From: Pseudomonas sp. GM79
Lineage (GTDB): Bacteria > Pseudomonadota > Gammaproteobacteria > Pseudomonadales > Pseudomonadaceae
NCBI RefSeq assembly: GCF_000282495.1
Contig: NZ_AKJE01000021.1
Span: forward strand, 1 to 64,000
Direction: 5' to 3'
Length of the DNA: 64,000 nucleotides
Shown one piece after another: positions 16,776 to 27,187 of the stretch. Position numbers and translations under genes: made by a program. Positions within the stretch are counted from its first letter, which is position 1, and each line of letters begins with the position of its first letter. The notes beneath the pieces were generated by a model. The model worked only from the letters and a program-made list of their open reading frames with translations, made no database searches and had not been told where the DNA came from.

Positions 16776-18140
16776 ATGACCAGCAACAACCCGCAAACCC
16801 GTGAATGGCAAGCCCTGAGCAGCGATCACCACCTGGCCCCGTTCAGCGACTTCAAGCAGCTGAAAGAGAAAGGCCCGCGCATCATCACCAGCGCCAAGGG
16901 CGTTTACCTCTGGGACAGCGAAGGCAACAAGATCCTCGACGGCATGGCCGGCCTGTGGTGTGTCGCGATCGGTTACGGTCGCGATGAGCTGGCCGATGCC
17001 GCCAGCAAACAGATGCGCGAACTGCCTTATTACAACCTGTTCTTCCAGACGGCTCACCCGCCGGTGCTGGAGCTGGCCAAGGTGATCTCCGACGTCGCGC
17101 CTGAAGGCATGAATCACGTGTTCTTCACCGGTTCCGGTTCCGAAGGCAACGACACCATGCTGCGGATGGTTCGCCACTACTGGGCGATCAAGGGCCAGCC
17201 GAAGAAGAAAGTCATCATCAGTCGCAAGAACGGCTATCACGGTTCTACCGTGGCCGGCGCGAGCCTGGGTGGCATGACGTATATGCACGAACAGGGCGAC
17301 TTGCCGATCCCGGGCATCGTCCACATTGCCCAGCCGTATTGGTTCGGCGAAGGCGGCGACATGACGCCGAACGAGTTCGGTATCTGGGCGGCCAATCAGC
17401 TGGAAGAGAAAATCCTGGAAGTCGGCGTCGACAACGTCGGTGCCTTTATTGCCGAGCCGATCCAGGGCGCCGGCGGCGTGATCATTCCGCCAGACAGCTA
17501 CTGGCCGCGTATCAAGGAAATCCTCGCCAAGTACGACATTCTGTTCGTGGCCGACGAAGTGATCTGCGGTTTCGGCCGTACCGGTGAGTGGTTCGGTACC
17601 GATTTCTACGACCTCAAACCCCACATGATGACCATCGCCAAAGGCCTGACCTCCGGCTATATCCCGATGGGTGGCTTGATCGTGCGCGACGATGTGGTCG
17701 AGGTGCTCAACGAAGGCGGTGATTTCAACCACGGTTTCACGTATTCCGGGCACCCGGTGGCCGCTGCGGTAGCGCTGGAAAACATTCGTATCCTGCGCGA
17801 CGAGAAAATTGTCGAGCGCGTGCGCACAGAAACGGCACCTTATTTGCAAAAGCGTCTACGGGAACTGAGCGATCACCCGTTGGTGGGGGAAGTGCGTGGG
17901 GTCGGTCTGTTGGGGGCCATCGAACTGGTTCAGGACAAAGCCACCCGCAAACGTTACGAAGGCAAGGGCGTTGGCATGATCTGCCGCACGTTCTGCTTCG
18001 AAAACGGCCTGATCATGCGCGCCGTCGGCGACACCATGATCATTGCTCCGCCACTGGTGATTACACCGGCTGAAATCGACGAGTTGGTGACCAAGGCACG
18101 CAAGTGCCTGGACCTGACCCTGAGTGCGTTGCAGGGCTAA
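16776..18140 (+). CDS. spuC: Polyamine:pyruvate aminotransferase SpuC
   Basis: Class-III PLP-dependent aminotransferase that moves the amino group from putrescine or its gamma-glutamyl form to pyruvate. Motifs: [16 protein letters not shown] PLP phosphate site ([11 protein letters not shown] at ~117-127), [16 protein letters not shown], the PLP-ring Asp in [13 protein letters not shown] (Asp260), and the Schiff-base Lys289 in [10 protein letters not shown]. The length of 454 aa is standard. ATG at 16776 has AAGGAG. It is followed by a second intercistronic hairpin before spuD. Confidence 0.92.
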   Translation: MTSNNPQTREWQALSSDHHLAPFSDFKQLKEKGPRIITSAKGVYLWDSEGNKILDGMAGLWCVAIGYGRDELADAASKQMRELPYYNLFFQTAHPPVLELAKVISDVAPEGMNHVFFTGSGSEGNDTMLRMVRHYWAIKGQPKKKVIISRKNGYHGSTVAGASLGGMTYMHEQGDLPIPGIVHIAQPYWFGEGGDMTPNEFGIWAANQLEEKILEVGVDNVGAFIAEPIQGAGGVIIPPDSYWPRIKEILAKYDILFVADEVICGFGRTGEWFGTDFYDLKPHMMTIAKGLTSGYIPMGGLIVRDDVVEVLNEGGDFNHGFTYSGHPVAAAVALENIRILRDEKIVERVRTETAPYLQKRLRELSDHPLVGEVRGVGLLGAIELVQDKATRKRYEGKGVGMICRTFCFENGLIMRAVGDTMIIAPPLVITPAEIDELVTKARKCLDLTLSALQG

Positions 18141-18150
18141 GTGCTAGGCT

Positions 18151-18183
18151 CTGAGCGAGGTGCGAAGATTGCACTTCGCTCAG
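18151..18183 (+). repeat. Intercistronic hairpin spuC-spuD
   Basis: CTGAGCGAGGTGC (18151-18163) pairs with GCACTTCGCTCAG (18171-18183), with 12 Watson-Crick pairs and one G-U, around GAAGATT. No T-run follows. It separates the metabolic genes from the transporter genes. Confidence 0.85.
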
Positions 18184-18307
18184 TGCAAACAAAGGATGGG
18201 TCTTTCCTTGAAAGCCTGCCTTGGATCTTGCCAGACTAACGGTTGTTCGGATGCCCGGTAACAGGCCGCTGAGCACGTGGTTAAAAAGAAAAATTGGAGC
18301 ATTACCC

Positions 18308-19420
18308 ATGAAGGCATTAGGTATGAAGATAGCTGGCAAGACCCTCCTCGCCATGTCGCTGATGGGCGTGATGGCGGGCGCCGTTCAGGCGGACGACAAA
18401 GTGCTGCACGTGTACAACTGGTCCGATTACATCGCGCCGGATACCGTCAAGAAGTTCGAGGCCGAGTCGGGTATCAAAGTCGTCTACGACGTGTTTGACA
18501 GTAACGAAACCCTTGAAGCCAAGTTGCTGGCAGGCAAGTCAGGCTACGACATCGTTGTGCCGTCGAACAACTTCCTGGCCAAGCAGATCAAGGCCGGCGT
18601 CTACCAGAAGCTGGACAAGTCCAAGCTGCCTAACTGGAAAAACCTGAACACGGACCTGCTCAAAGCGGTATCGGTGAGCGACCCGGGTAACGAACACGCA
18701 TTTCCTTACATGTGGGGTTCGATCGGTATCGGTTTCAACCCTGACAAGGTCAAGGCTGCGCTGGGTGCCGATGCGCCGACCAACTCCTGGGACTTGCTGT
18801 TCAAACCTGAAAACGCTGCCAAGTTGAAGTCGTGCGGTATCAGCTTCCTCGATTCGCCAACCGAGATGATTCCGGTGGCGTTGCATTACCTGGGCTATCC
18901 AACTGACACCCAGGACAAGAAACAACTGGCTGAAGCCGAAGCGCTGTTCCTGAAAATCCGTCCTTCGGTGGGCTACTTCCACTCGTCCAAGTACATCTCC
19001 GACCTGGCCAACGGCAACATCTGCGTCGCCGTGGGTTACTCGGGTGACATCTACCAGGCCAAGGCTCGCGCCGCTGAAGCCGGTGACAAGGTGAAAGTCA
19101 GCTACAACATTCCCAAAGAAGGTGCCGGCAGCTTCTACGACATGGTCGCCATCCCTAAAGATGCCGAAAACGTCGAAGGCGCCTACAAGTTCATGACCTT
19201 CCTGCAGAAGCCGGAAATCATGGCTGAAATCACCAACGCCGTGCGTTTCCCGAACGGTAACGCAGCCGCCACGCCACTGGTTGAAAAAGAAATCACTGCC
19301 GACCCGGGTATCTACCCGCCAGCGGAAGTGTTGGCCAAGCTGTACGCGATTGCCGACTTGCCGGCCGCGACCCAGCGGATCCTGACTCGCAGCTGGACCA
19401 AGATCAAATCCGGTAAATAA
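18308..19420 (+). CDS. spuD: Putrescine-binding periplasmic protein SpuD
   Basis: PotF/PotD-type periplasmic binding protein, 370 aa. The signal peptide covers about residues 1-30 (cut after AVQA), followed by [19 protein letters not shown], the polyamine-binding family signature. SpuD is known in P. aeruginosa as the putrescine-preferring receptor; the paralogue SpuE, encoded next, prefers spermidine. The start was placed at 18308, with GGAG 9 nt upstream; an upstream in-frame extension would disrupt the signal sequence. The gap to spuE holds a large REP-like hairpin. Confidence 0.92.
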   Translation: MKALGMKIAGKTLLAMSLMGVMAGAVQADDKVLHVYNWSDYIAPDTVKKFEAESGIKVVYDVFDSNETLEAKLLAGKSGYDIVVPSNNFLAKQIKAGVYQKLDKSKLPNWKNLNTDLLKAVSVSDPGNEHAFPYMWGSIGIGFNPDKVKAALGADAPTNSWDLLFKPENAAKLKSCGISFLDSPTEMIPVALHYLGYPTDTQDKKQLAEAEALFLKIRPSVGYFHSSKYISDLANGNICVAVGYSGDIYQAKARAAEAGDKVKVSYNIPKEGAGSFYDMVAIPKDAENVEGAYKFMTFLQKPEIMAEITNAVRFPNGNAAATPLVEKEITADPGIYPPAEVLAKLYAIADLPAATQRILTRSWTKIKSGK

Positions 19421-19426
19421 GTAATA

Positions 19427-19538
19427 AACCCTGTAGCAGCTGCCGAAGGCTGCGTCCAACCGCGCAGCGGTTGCGCTCTCAAGAACGCGGGAAGGTCCTT
19501 CGGACCTTAACGCAGCCTTCGGCAGCTGCTACAGGGTT
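19427..19538. repeat. Long REP-like hairpin of the TGTAGCAGCTGCCGAAGG family
   Basis: AACCCTGTAGCAGCTGCCGA begins the left arm and its complement ends the right arm at 19538. Inside is a second dyad, AAGGTCC-TTCG-GACCTT. The stem exceeds 25 bp and lies between spuD and spuE in the operon. Confidence 0.92.
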
Positions 19539-19622
19539 CTGCATAAAAGTTTTGCTGGAACGGTTTTTCGAGGGTAAGTTGCGCGCCGGTTTTGTTGCCA
19601 GGCAGCCATGGCTGTCATGTAA

Positions 19623-20762
<1,140 letters not shown>

Positions 20763-20823
20763 CTTCAAACTATCCAGGTTCGCCACGTTGAGCGAACTGC
20801 AAATTCTGTTGGGAGTTTCGTAA

Positions 20824-21966
20824 ATGGCAGTTGCCTCCGGCGCCTATAAGAAAGCCCTCGAGGGCGACCAGACACCTAAACAGGTGCTGGTCAAAATCGA
20901 CCGGGTCACAAAAAAGTTCGACGAGACGATTGCCGTGGACGACGTGTCCCTGGAAATCAAGAAAGGCGAAATCTTCGCCCTGCTCGGCGGCTCGGGTTCG
21001 GGCAAATCCACCTTGCTGCGGATGCTGGCAGGTTTCGAACGGCCCACGGAGGGGCGCATTTACCTCGATGGGGTAGACATCACGGACATGCCGCCGTACG
21101 AGCGGCCGATCAACATGATGTTCCAGTCCTACGCCTTGTTCCCGCACATGACCGTGGCGCAGAACATCGCCTTCGGCCTCAAGCAGGACAAGCTTCCCGC
21201 CGCTGAAGTCGATGCACGTGTGGCCGACATGCTCAAGCTGGTGCAGATGAGCCAGTACGCCAAGCGCAAGCCGCATCAATTGTCCGGTGGCCAGCGTCAG
21301 CGTGTGGCGCTGGCGCGTTCTCTGGCCAAGCGACCGAAGCTGTTGCTGCTCGACGAACCGATGGGCGCGCTGGACAAAAAACTGCGCTCGCAAATGCAGC
21401 TGGAACTGGTCGAGATCATCGAGCGGGTCGGCGTGACCTGCGTGATGGTGACCCACGACCAGGAAGAAGCCATGACCATGGCCGAGCGTATCGCGATCAT
21501 GCACTTGGGCTGGATCGCCCAGATCGGCAGTCCGATCGACATCTACGAAACCCCGACCAGCCGCCTGGTCTGCGAGTTCATCGGCAACGTCAACATCTTT
21601 GACGGTGAAGTGATCGACGACGCCGAAGGCCACGCGATCATCACCTGCAAGGACCTGGACCGGCAGATTTATGTGGGCCACGGCATCAGCACTTCGGTGC
21701 AGGACAAATCCGTGACCTACGCGATCCGTCCAGAAAAACTGCTGGTGACGCCGACCATGCCGACCTGCGAATACAACTGGTCCAGCGGCAAAGTGCATGA
21801 CATCGCCTACCTCGGTGGCCACTCGGTGTTCTACGTCGAACTGCCGAGCGGCAAGATCGTCCAGTCGTTCGTCGCCAACGCCGAGCGCCGCGGCCAGCGG
21901 CCGACCTGGGGTGACCAGGTCTACGTGTATTGGGAAGACGATAGTGGCGTGGTACTTCGCTCATGA
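20824..21966 (+). CDS. spuF: Polyamine ABC transporter ATPase SpuF (PotA/PotG-like)
   Basis: ATP-binding subunit of the polyamine importer, 380 aa. Motifs: Walker A GGSGSGKST, Q-loop FQSYALFP, signature LSGGQRQR, Walker B LLLLDEP, switch His in VTHDQEEA, then a C-terminal TOBE/OB regulatory region from about residue 250. ATG at 20824 has GGGAG. Its stop overlaps the spuG start (ATGA at 21963-21966). Confidence 0.94.
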   Translation: MAVASGAYKKALEGDQTPKQVLVKIDRVTKKFDETIAVDDVSLEIKKGEIFALLGGSGSGKSTLLRMLAGFERPTEGRIYLDGVDITDMPPYERPINMMFQSYALFPHMTVAQNIAFGLKQDKLPAAEVDARVADMLKLVQMSQYAKRKPHQLSGGQRQRVALARSLAKRPKLLLLDEPMGALDKKLRSQMQLELVEIIERVGVTCVMVTHDQEEAMTMAERIAIMHLGWIAQIGSPIDIYETPTSRLVCEFIGNVNIFDGEVIDDAEGHAIITCKDLDRQIYVGHGISTSVQDKSVTYAIRPEKLLVTPTMPTCEYNWSSGKVHDIAYLGGHSVFYVELPSGKIVQSFVANAERRGQRPTWGDQVYVYWEDDSGVVLRS

Positions 21967-22883
21967 ACCTGCGCAAATTCAAACGCCGCCTCAATCGAAT
22001 AATTCCCGGTGGCCGTCAGCTGGTCATCGGGGTTCCGTTCATTTGGCTGTTCATGTTCTTCATGTTGCCGTTCTTCATCGTCTTGAAGATCAGCTTCGCC
22101 GAAGCCGACGTGGCCATTCCGCCGTACACCGAGATCTACAGCTTCATCGACCAGAAGCTCCAGGTGCTGCTTAACCTGAGCAACTACGCGATGCTGGGCG
22201 ATGACGAGTTGTACATCGCCGCTTACCTCGGTTCGCTGAAGATGGCGCTGATCAGCACCGTCCTCTGTTTGCTGATCGGCTACCCGATGGCCTACGCCAT
22301 TGCCAGTGCCCGCAAAGAGCTGCAGACGGTGCTGGTGTTGCTGATCATGATGCCGACCTGGACCGCGATCCTGATCCGCGTGTATGCGTGGATGGGCATC
22401 CTCAGCAACAACGGCCTGCTTAACGGCTTTTTGATGAGCATGGGCTGGATCGACGAGCCGCTGCAGATCCTCAACACCAACCTCGCGGTTTACATCGGGG
22501 TCGTTTACTCCTATCTGCCGTTCATGATCCTGCCGCTCTACGCCAACCTGGTCAAACACGACACCAGCCTGCTGGAAGCCGCGTCGGACCTCGGTTCGAG
22601 CACCTTCAACAGTTTCTGGAAGATCACCGTGCCGCTGTCGAAAAACGGCATCATCGCCGGCTGCATGCTGGTGTTCATCCCGGTGGTGGGTGAGTTCGTG
22701 ATCCCGGAGCTGCTCGGCGGTCCGGAAACCCTGATGATCGGTAAAGTGCTCTGGCAAGAGTTCTTCAACAACCGTGACTGGCCAGTGGCGTCAGCGCTTG
22801 CGGTGGTGATGCTGGCGATCCTGATTGTGCCGATCATTCTGTTCAACCGTAGTCAGGCCAAAGAAATGGAGGGCAAGGAATGA
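21963..22883 (+). CDS. spuG: Polyamine ABC permease SpuG (PotB/PotH-like)
   Basis: Inner-membrane permease, 306 aa, with about six membrane segments beginning at LVIGVPFIWLFMFFMLPFFI. The EAA loop is EAASDLGSSTFNSFWKITVP. The start codon overlaps the spuF stop (ATGA) and the stop overlaps spuH in the same way, so the three transporter genes are translationally coupled. It pairs with SpuH to form the heterodimeric channel. Confidence 0.93.
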   Translation: MNLRKFKRRLNRIIPGGRQLVIGVPFIWLFMFFMLPFFIVLKISFAEADVAIPPYTEIYSFIDQKLQVLLNLSNYAMLGDDELYIAAYLGSLKMALISTVLCLLIGYPMAYAIASARKELQTVLVLLIMMPTWTAILIRVYAWMGILSNNGLLNGFLMSMGWIDEPLQILNTNLAVYIGVVYSYLPFMILPLYANLVKHDTSLLEAASDLGSSTFNSFWKITVPLSKNGIIAGCMLVFIPVVGEFVIPELLGGPETLMIGKVLWQEFFNNRDWPVASALAVVMLAILIVPIILFNRSQAKEMEGKE

Positions 22884-23770
22884 AGCGCTTCCGTTTCTCA
22901 AGTTTCATGCTGGTAGCGGGTTTGCTGTTCATCTACGCGCCGATGCTGATCCTGGTGATCTACTCGTTCAACGCCTCCAAACTGGTGACGGTGTGGGGCG
23001 GTTGGTCGATCAAGTGGTACGTGGGGTTGATGGACAACACCCAACTGATGGGCTCGGTGGTGCGCTCGCTGGAAATCGCCTGCTACACCGCGATTGCAGC
23101 GGTGGCACTGGGGACGCTGGCGGCCTTCGTGCTGACGCGAATCACCCACTTCAAGGGCCGCACGCTGTTCGGTGGCCTGGTCACCGCGCCGCTGGTGATG
23201 CCCGAAGTGATCACCGGTCTGTCGCTGTTGCTGCTGTTCGTGGCCATGGCGCAGATGATCGGCTGGCCGCAGGAACGCGGCATCGTCACCATCTGGATCG
23301 CTCACACTACGTTCTGTGCGGCGTATGTGGCGGTGGTGGTGTCGGCGCGCTTGCGTGAACTGGACCTGTCCATCGAAGAGGCAGCCATGGACCTGGGCGC
23401 GCGGCCGTGGAAGGTGTTCTTCCTGATCACCATTCCGATGATCGCGCCGTCGCTGGCGGCGGGCGGGATGATGTCGTTCGCCTTGTCGCTGGATGACCTG
23501 GTGCTGGCGAGCTTCGTGTCCGGTCCGGGTTCCACGACCCTGCCGATGGAAGTGTTCTCGGCGGTGCGCCTGGGCGTGAAGCCTGAGATCAATGCCGTGG
23601 CCAGCCTGATTTTGCTGGCGGTGTCGCTAGTGACGTTCCTGGTCTGGTACTTCAGCCGTCGTGCCGAAGAGATTCGCAAGCGTGCGATCCAGCAAGCCAT
23701 CGAAGAAGGCGCCGCCGATTCCTGGAAACAACCCGACGTGCGCCGGGCGCAGGCGCCGGAAGCAGCTTGA
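22880..23770 (+). CDS. spuH: Polyamine ABC permease SpuH (PotC/PotI-like)
   Basis: Second permease subunit, 296 aa, about six membrane segments from FMLVAGLLFIYAPMLILVIY. The EAA loop is EAAMDLGARPWKVFFLITIP. It has ATGA overlap with spuG and AAGGA before the start. It is the last spu gene; a REPIN follows and the next gene (hacB-like) faces it. Confidence 0.93.
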   Translation: MKRFRFSSFMLVAGLLFIYAPMLILVIYSFNASKLVTVWGGWSIKWYVGLMDNTQLMGSVVRSLEIACYTAIAAVALGTLAAFVLTRITHFKGRTLFGGLVTAPLVMPEVITGLSLLLLFVAMAQMIGWPQERGIVTIWIAHTTFCAAYVAVVVSARLRELDLSIEEAAMDLGARPWKVFFLITIPMIAPSLAAGGMMSFALSLDDLVLASFVSGPGSTTLPMEVFSAVRLGVKPEINAVASLILLAVSLVTFLVWYFSRRAEEIRKRAIQQAIEEGAADSWKQPDVRRAQAPEAA

Positions 23771-23816
23771 GCTTGATGCCGGGTTGACCACGCATGTGTG
23801 GCCAACCCAAATCCAC

Positions 23817-23906
23817 TGTGGGAGCGGGCTTGCTCGCGAAGACGGACTGACATTCAACATCCATGTTGACTGACCCACCGCTTTCGCAAGCAAGCCCGCT
23901 CCCACA
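23817..23906. repeat. REPIN, topology A, with an extra degenerate REP downstream
   Basis: TGTGGGAGCGGGCTTGCTCG and its complement flank a spacer with CATTCAACATCCATGTTG. A decayed third unit, TGTGGAAGCAGGCTTGCCCG, lies at 23950-23972. It sits between convergent spuH and hacB. Confidence 0.93.
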
Positions 23907-23996
23907 GCGGTCGGTGTGAAGCAACAATCTTGTGATCACCACAAAACCTGTGGAAGCAGGCTTGCCCGCGATGACGTCAGTTAAACCAACAGAAAT

Positions 23997-26408
23997 CTAT
24001 TGCCCTGAGCGCGCTGGCAGCAGCTTCAACGTGCTACGGGTATTGGCCGTCACTTCTTCATCATTGAAATGCGCCTGGTAGTAAACCCCCTCGATATACG
24101 CCTCGGCCTGGTCGGCATAGTGGCTGTCGAACGGCACGCCGCTCTGGCCGACCGGGTTGATGGTCAGGCTGTGTGCCGGGTCGGCGAAGTCGATCAACCG
24201 TCGGGTTGACGGGCCATAAGTCACAGGCCACGGCGCCGGGCCGATCTTGGCCGAGAGGTTGTTCGGCACTTCGTGGGTGCCGGGCGCCGCGAATGGCCCG
24301 ACGTTGAAGATGCGGTCCAGCGGTTTCTGCATCCCTAGCGGATGGCCGTGAGTCAAGGTGTGCGCCTTGCCCCACTTCCACTGTGCGAAATCGGCACCCA
24401 GGGTGGTTTTGAGGTGGACCATGCTCGCTTGCCAGGCCACCTTGACCGTATCGGCGCGGGTTTCCTTGCCGGGGGTGTTGCGGTTGTCCCACCACGGTGA
24501 GTCGGCGGAGGCCGCCAGCCGCGGCAGTGCGGCATCGATCACCCGGGTCGGCAGCAGCGTTTCGAAGAAGTCATTGCCCAGTTCATCGCGCATCGCCGCG
24601 TCGGCAAGGTTGAACAGAAACTGGTTGAACAGCGTGGCGCTGATGGAGTCCAGCGGGTAATCGCCGCTCCACTGCGCCAGTTGTTCCACCAGTTTGAGCT
24701 CGGCGGGATCGCTCACCCCTTCACGCAGTACCGGTAGTAATGGCACCAGCAAGCGCGGACCGTAGTCGGTAGTGGTGCCCAGTTGCAGCTTCTGGCTGGA
24801 CTCGTTGTCCCACTTCACATTCTTGTCGCTGAGCTGGCGATTGAGCTGCTGACCGCGATCGGCGAGGTTGTAGTAACCGGGAATTTCCATGCCGGTCGGC
24901 GACACCGGTTGGAAGTTGGCCGAGACGATATAGCCCCGCGCCGGGTTCTCTTCCTGTGGGTTGGCGCTGAACGGGTAAAAACCTTCCTTGTCCGCCTGAG
25001 GAGTGCTGCCGTCGAGGATGAAACCGGGCTTCACCCCGGCCGGGCGCTTGGGCAGCAGCGCCGAGGCCCACCAACCGATGTCGCCCTTGGCGTTGGCGTA
25101 GACGATGTTCAGCCCCGGTGCCTGAACCTTGGCCGACGCGGCGCGGGCCTTGGCCAGGGTGTCGGCGCGGTTGAGCTGATAGAAGCCGTCGAGGATCGGA
25201 TTCGGCGTCTCGAGGAAGGCCCACCACATGGCGACCGGTGTCTTGCCGGCGGCGGTGCCGAGCGCATCGTTGATGATCGGGCCGTGGGGCGACTGGCGCA
25301 GGGTAAGCGTGACCGGTGACTGGCCTTTGACCGCGATCTGTTGTTCGGTGTTGACCATGTCGACCCACTGGCCGCGATACCAGACCTGGTTCGGGTTGTC
25401 CGGGTTGACCTTCTCGGCGATCAGGTCCAGATCGTCGTTCTGGAACATCGTCAGGCTCCAGCCGAAGTCCAGGTTGTGGCCAAGAAACGCAAACGGCACC
25501 AGCGCCTGATGGTAGCCATACAGCTCGAAGCCCGGCGCTGACAGATGTGCTTCGTACCACACCGAAGGCACCGAGAAGCGAATGTGCGGGTCGCCGGCCA
25601 GCAGTGGCTTGCCGCTTTTGCTACGGTTGCCGGAAATCACCCAGGCATTGCTGCCTTCGAATTGCGGCAGGCCATTGTCGGCCAGGGCTTGCTCACTCAA
25701 GCGTGCGAGGGCGTTCAGCCCCTTCCAGTCATTGGCGGTGAGGGTCGGCGCAGGGTTGGCGCGCCCTTTGGCCAATACGCCCTTGGGCTGCCAGTCGAGA
25801 TCGAAGATGTTCAGGTACTCGGCGCCCAGTTGGTCACGCACATAAGTCAGCAAGGGTTCGGTGCGAAACGCCGCGGCAAAGCTGTAGGCCATGTAGCCGG
25901 CGATGCTGATGCTGTCTTCGGCGGTGAAAGGGCGCTTGGGGATCCCCAGCACGTCGAACTCGGCGGGCGCCGCGTGGCTGTCCTGATATTGATTGATGCC
26001 GTCCAGATAGGCTTGCAGAGCCTTCCATGCCGGCGACTGACGATCCAGCGCGGCAACATAACTTTCAGCCCGCTCGCGGATACGCAGGCTGCGAAACAGT
26101 TTGTCGGTGTCGATCAGTTTCGGGCCGAGGACTTCGGCCAGCTCACCACGGGCCAGGCGCCGCATGGCTTCCATCTGGAACAGTCGGTCCTGGGCATGCA
26201 CATAGCCAAGGGCGCGGTAGAGGTCGGTTTCGTTTTCGGCGCGGATATGCGGCACGCCGCGCTCGTCGTAGCGCACGGTCACCGAACCTTGCAGGTGCTG
26301 CAGTTCCACCTGGCCCTGGCGCGTCGGTTGCTTGCTGTACACATACCAGCCGCCCCCGGCGGCGAGTACGACGATCAGAAAGGCAAGTACGGTCAGGACG
26401 CGTTTCAT
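23997..26408 (-). CDS. hacB: Penicillin-acylase-family acyl-homoserine lactone acylase (HacB/QuiP type)
   Basis: Periplasmic N-terminal-nucleophile hydrolase, 803 aa, of the penicillin amidase family. An N-terminal membrane/signal segment (residues 5-20) is followed by the alpha chain with YDERGVPHIRAENETDLYRALGYVHAQDR. The autocatalytic cleavage site and nucleophile are Gly252-Ser253 in EGSNAWVISG, and DLDLIAEKVN and related beta-chain segments follow. ATG at 26408 follows AAGGAG. In P. aeruginosa PA0305 (HacB), an AHL acylase, lies next to spuH exactly as here, which supports the name; QuiP is a close relative. It could degrade N-acyl-homoserine lactones or other amides; substrate is not determinable here. 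Confidence 0.82.
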   Translation of the reverse strand: MKRVLTVLAFLIVVLAAGGGWYVYSKQPTRQGQVELQHLQGSVTVRYDERGVPHIRAENETDLYRALGYVHAQDRLFQMEAMRRLARGELAEVLGPKLIDTDKLFRSLRIRERAESYVAALDRQSPAWKALQAYLDGINQYQDSHAAPAEFDVLGIPKRPFTAEDSISIAGYMAYSFAAAFRTEPLLTYVRDQLGAEYLNIFDLDWQPKGVLAKGRANPAPTLTANDWKGLNALARLSEQALADNGLPQFEGSNAWVISGNRSKSGKPLLAGDPHIRFSVPSVWYEAHLSAPGFELYGYHQALVPFAFLGHNLDFGWSLTMFQNDDLDLIAEKVNPDNPNQVWYRGQWVDMVNTEQQIAVKGQSPVTLTLRQSPHGPIINDALGTAAGKTPVAMWWAFLETPNPILDGFYQLNRADTLAKARAASAKVQAPGLNIVYANAKGDIGWWASALLPKRPAGVKPGFILDGSTPQADKEGFYPFSANPQEENPARGYIVSANFQPVSPTGMEIPGYYNLADRGQQLNRQLSDKNVKWDNESSQKLQLGTTTDYGPRLLVPLLPVLREGVSDPAELKLVEQLAQWSGDYPLDSISATLFNQFLFNLADAAMRDELGNDFFETLLPTRVIDAALPRLAASADSPWWDNRNTPGKETRADTVKVAWQASMVHLKTTLGADFAQWKWGKAHTLTHGHPLGMQKPLDRIFNVGPFAAPGTHEVPNNLSAKIGPAPWPVTYGPSTRRLIDFADPAHSLTINPVGQSGVPFDSHYADQAEAYIEGVYYQAHFNDEEVTANTRSTLKLLPARSGQ

Positions 26409-26511
26409 GGTGACTCCTTGTTCTTTCGGGATTGCCGCCCGTGGGGGCTGCAAACGTGTAGCACAGACCTCCTGTGCCGGGCATCGCGGTCCTGGAAAAG
26501 TCAGGAATGCC

Positions 26512-27090
26512 TTACTTCACCTCAGCAGGCCACGGGCAGTAGCAACCCACCGCCAGTGTGTGGGTGGCGTTCACCGCCCGGCCTTCATTCAGCGCTTGCA
26601 GAATGGGCTCGATAAAGCTGTTGCTCGAATTGCAGGTCAGGCCTTCGCTGTACGGCCCGAAATACGCCAGCTTGCCACTGCGGTCCCAGATCGCCACCGC
26701 CGGGCTGGCAGGGATCTGTTCGGAACCTGGCAAGACAGTGATGGTTTTAAGGCGACTCAACGTGCCGGGCAGTTGACCGTGGCTGCCGGGCTTTTGGACC
26801 GCATAGAACTCGACGCCCTGCGGTACATACTGCTCGACCAGTTCGGTCAGGTGTTGTTGGTTGCCGACATTGCACGGGCAGGCCGGGTCCCAGAAATGCA
26901 CCAGGCGAATGGCGCCGGGGCCGGCAAGTTCGTCTGGCAGGCGCAATGGGTCGCCGGAGAACACCGCAGTGTGCGAGCTGAAGGCGCGCAAGTAGCGCCC
27001 CTGAAACCAGTCGTAGGCGGCCCATAGCACGCCGACACACACAAGGGCGAGCAGGCTGGCAAGCAGTGTGGTGCGGTAGACCGGACGCAT
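26512..27090 (-). CDS. Membrane-anchored thioredoxin-fold protein (DUF6436-like)
   Basis: A 192-aa protein with an N-terminal membrane anchor (residues 7-25, TTLLASLLALVCVGVLWAA) and an extracytoplasmic domain resembling thioredoxin-like proteins: LVHFWDPACPCNVGNQQHL contains a CPC motif (Cys-x-Cys) rather than the classic CxxC. Further cysteines are in GLTCNSS and GCYCPW. The start at 27090 is chosen because the longer frame has no signal segment at its beginning. The family assignment is from memory and tentative; a redox role or metal binding is possible. It is divergent from the alpha/beta hydrolase gene (97 bp between starts). Confidence 0.7.
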   Translation of the reverse strand: MRPVYRTTLLASLLALVCVGVLWAAYDWFQGRYLRAFSSHTAVFSGDPLRLPDELAGPGAIRLVHFWDPACPCNVGNQQHLTELVEQYVPQGVEFYAVQKPGSHGQLPGTLSRLKTITVLPGSEQIPASPAVAIWDRSGKLAYFGPYSEGLTCNSSNSFIEPILQALNEGRAVNATHTLAVGCYCPWPAEVK

Positions 27091-27187
27091 GGGTTTCAAT
27101 CCTCGAAGGTCGGCTAGCTTGCCATGCTTGCCGCGACAGATGAATATCGCAGGCCCATAAAGTCCGTTTCGCGCTCTGGAATAGCCC

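Noticed and set aside
15909..17849. Long minus-strand open frame of about 646 codons antisense to spuB and spuC
   Set aside because: It is a mirror frame produced by GC-rich codon bias. It has no domain pattern or ribosome site, and both sense genes carry complete catalytic motifs.
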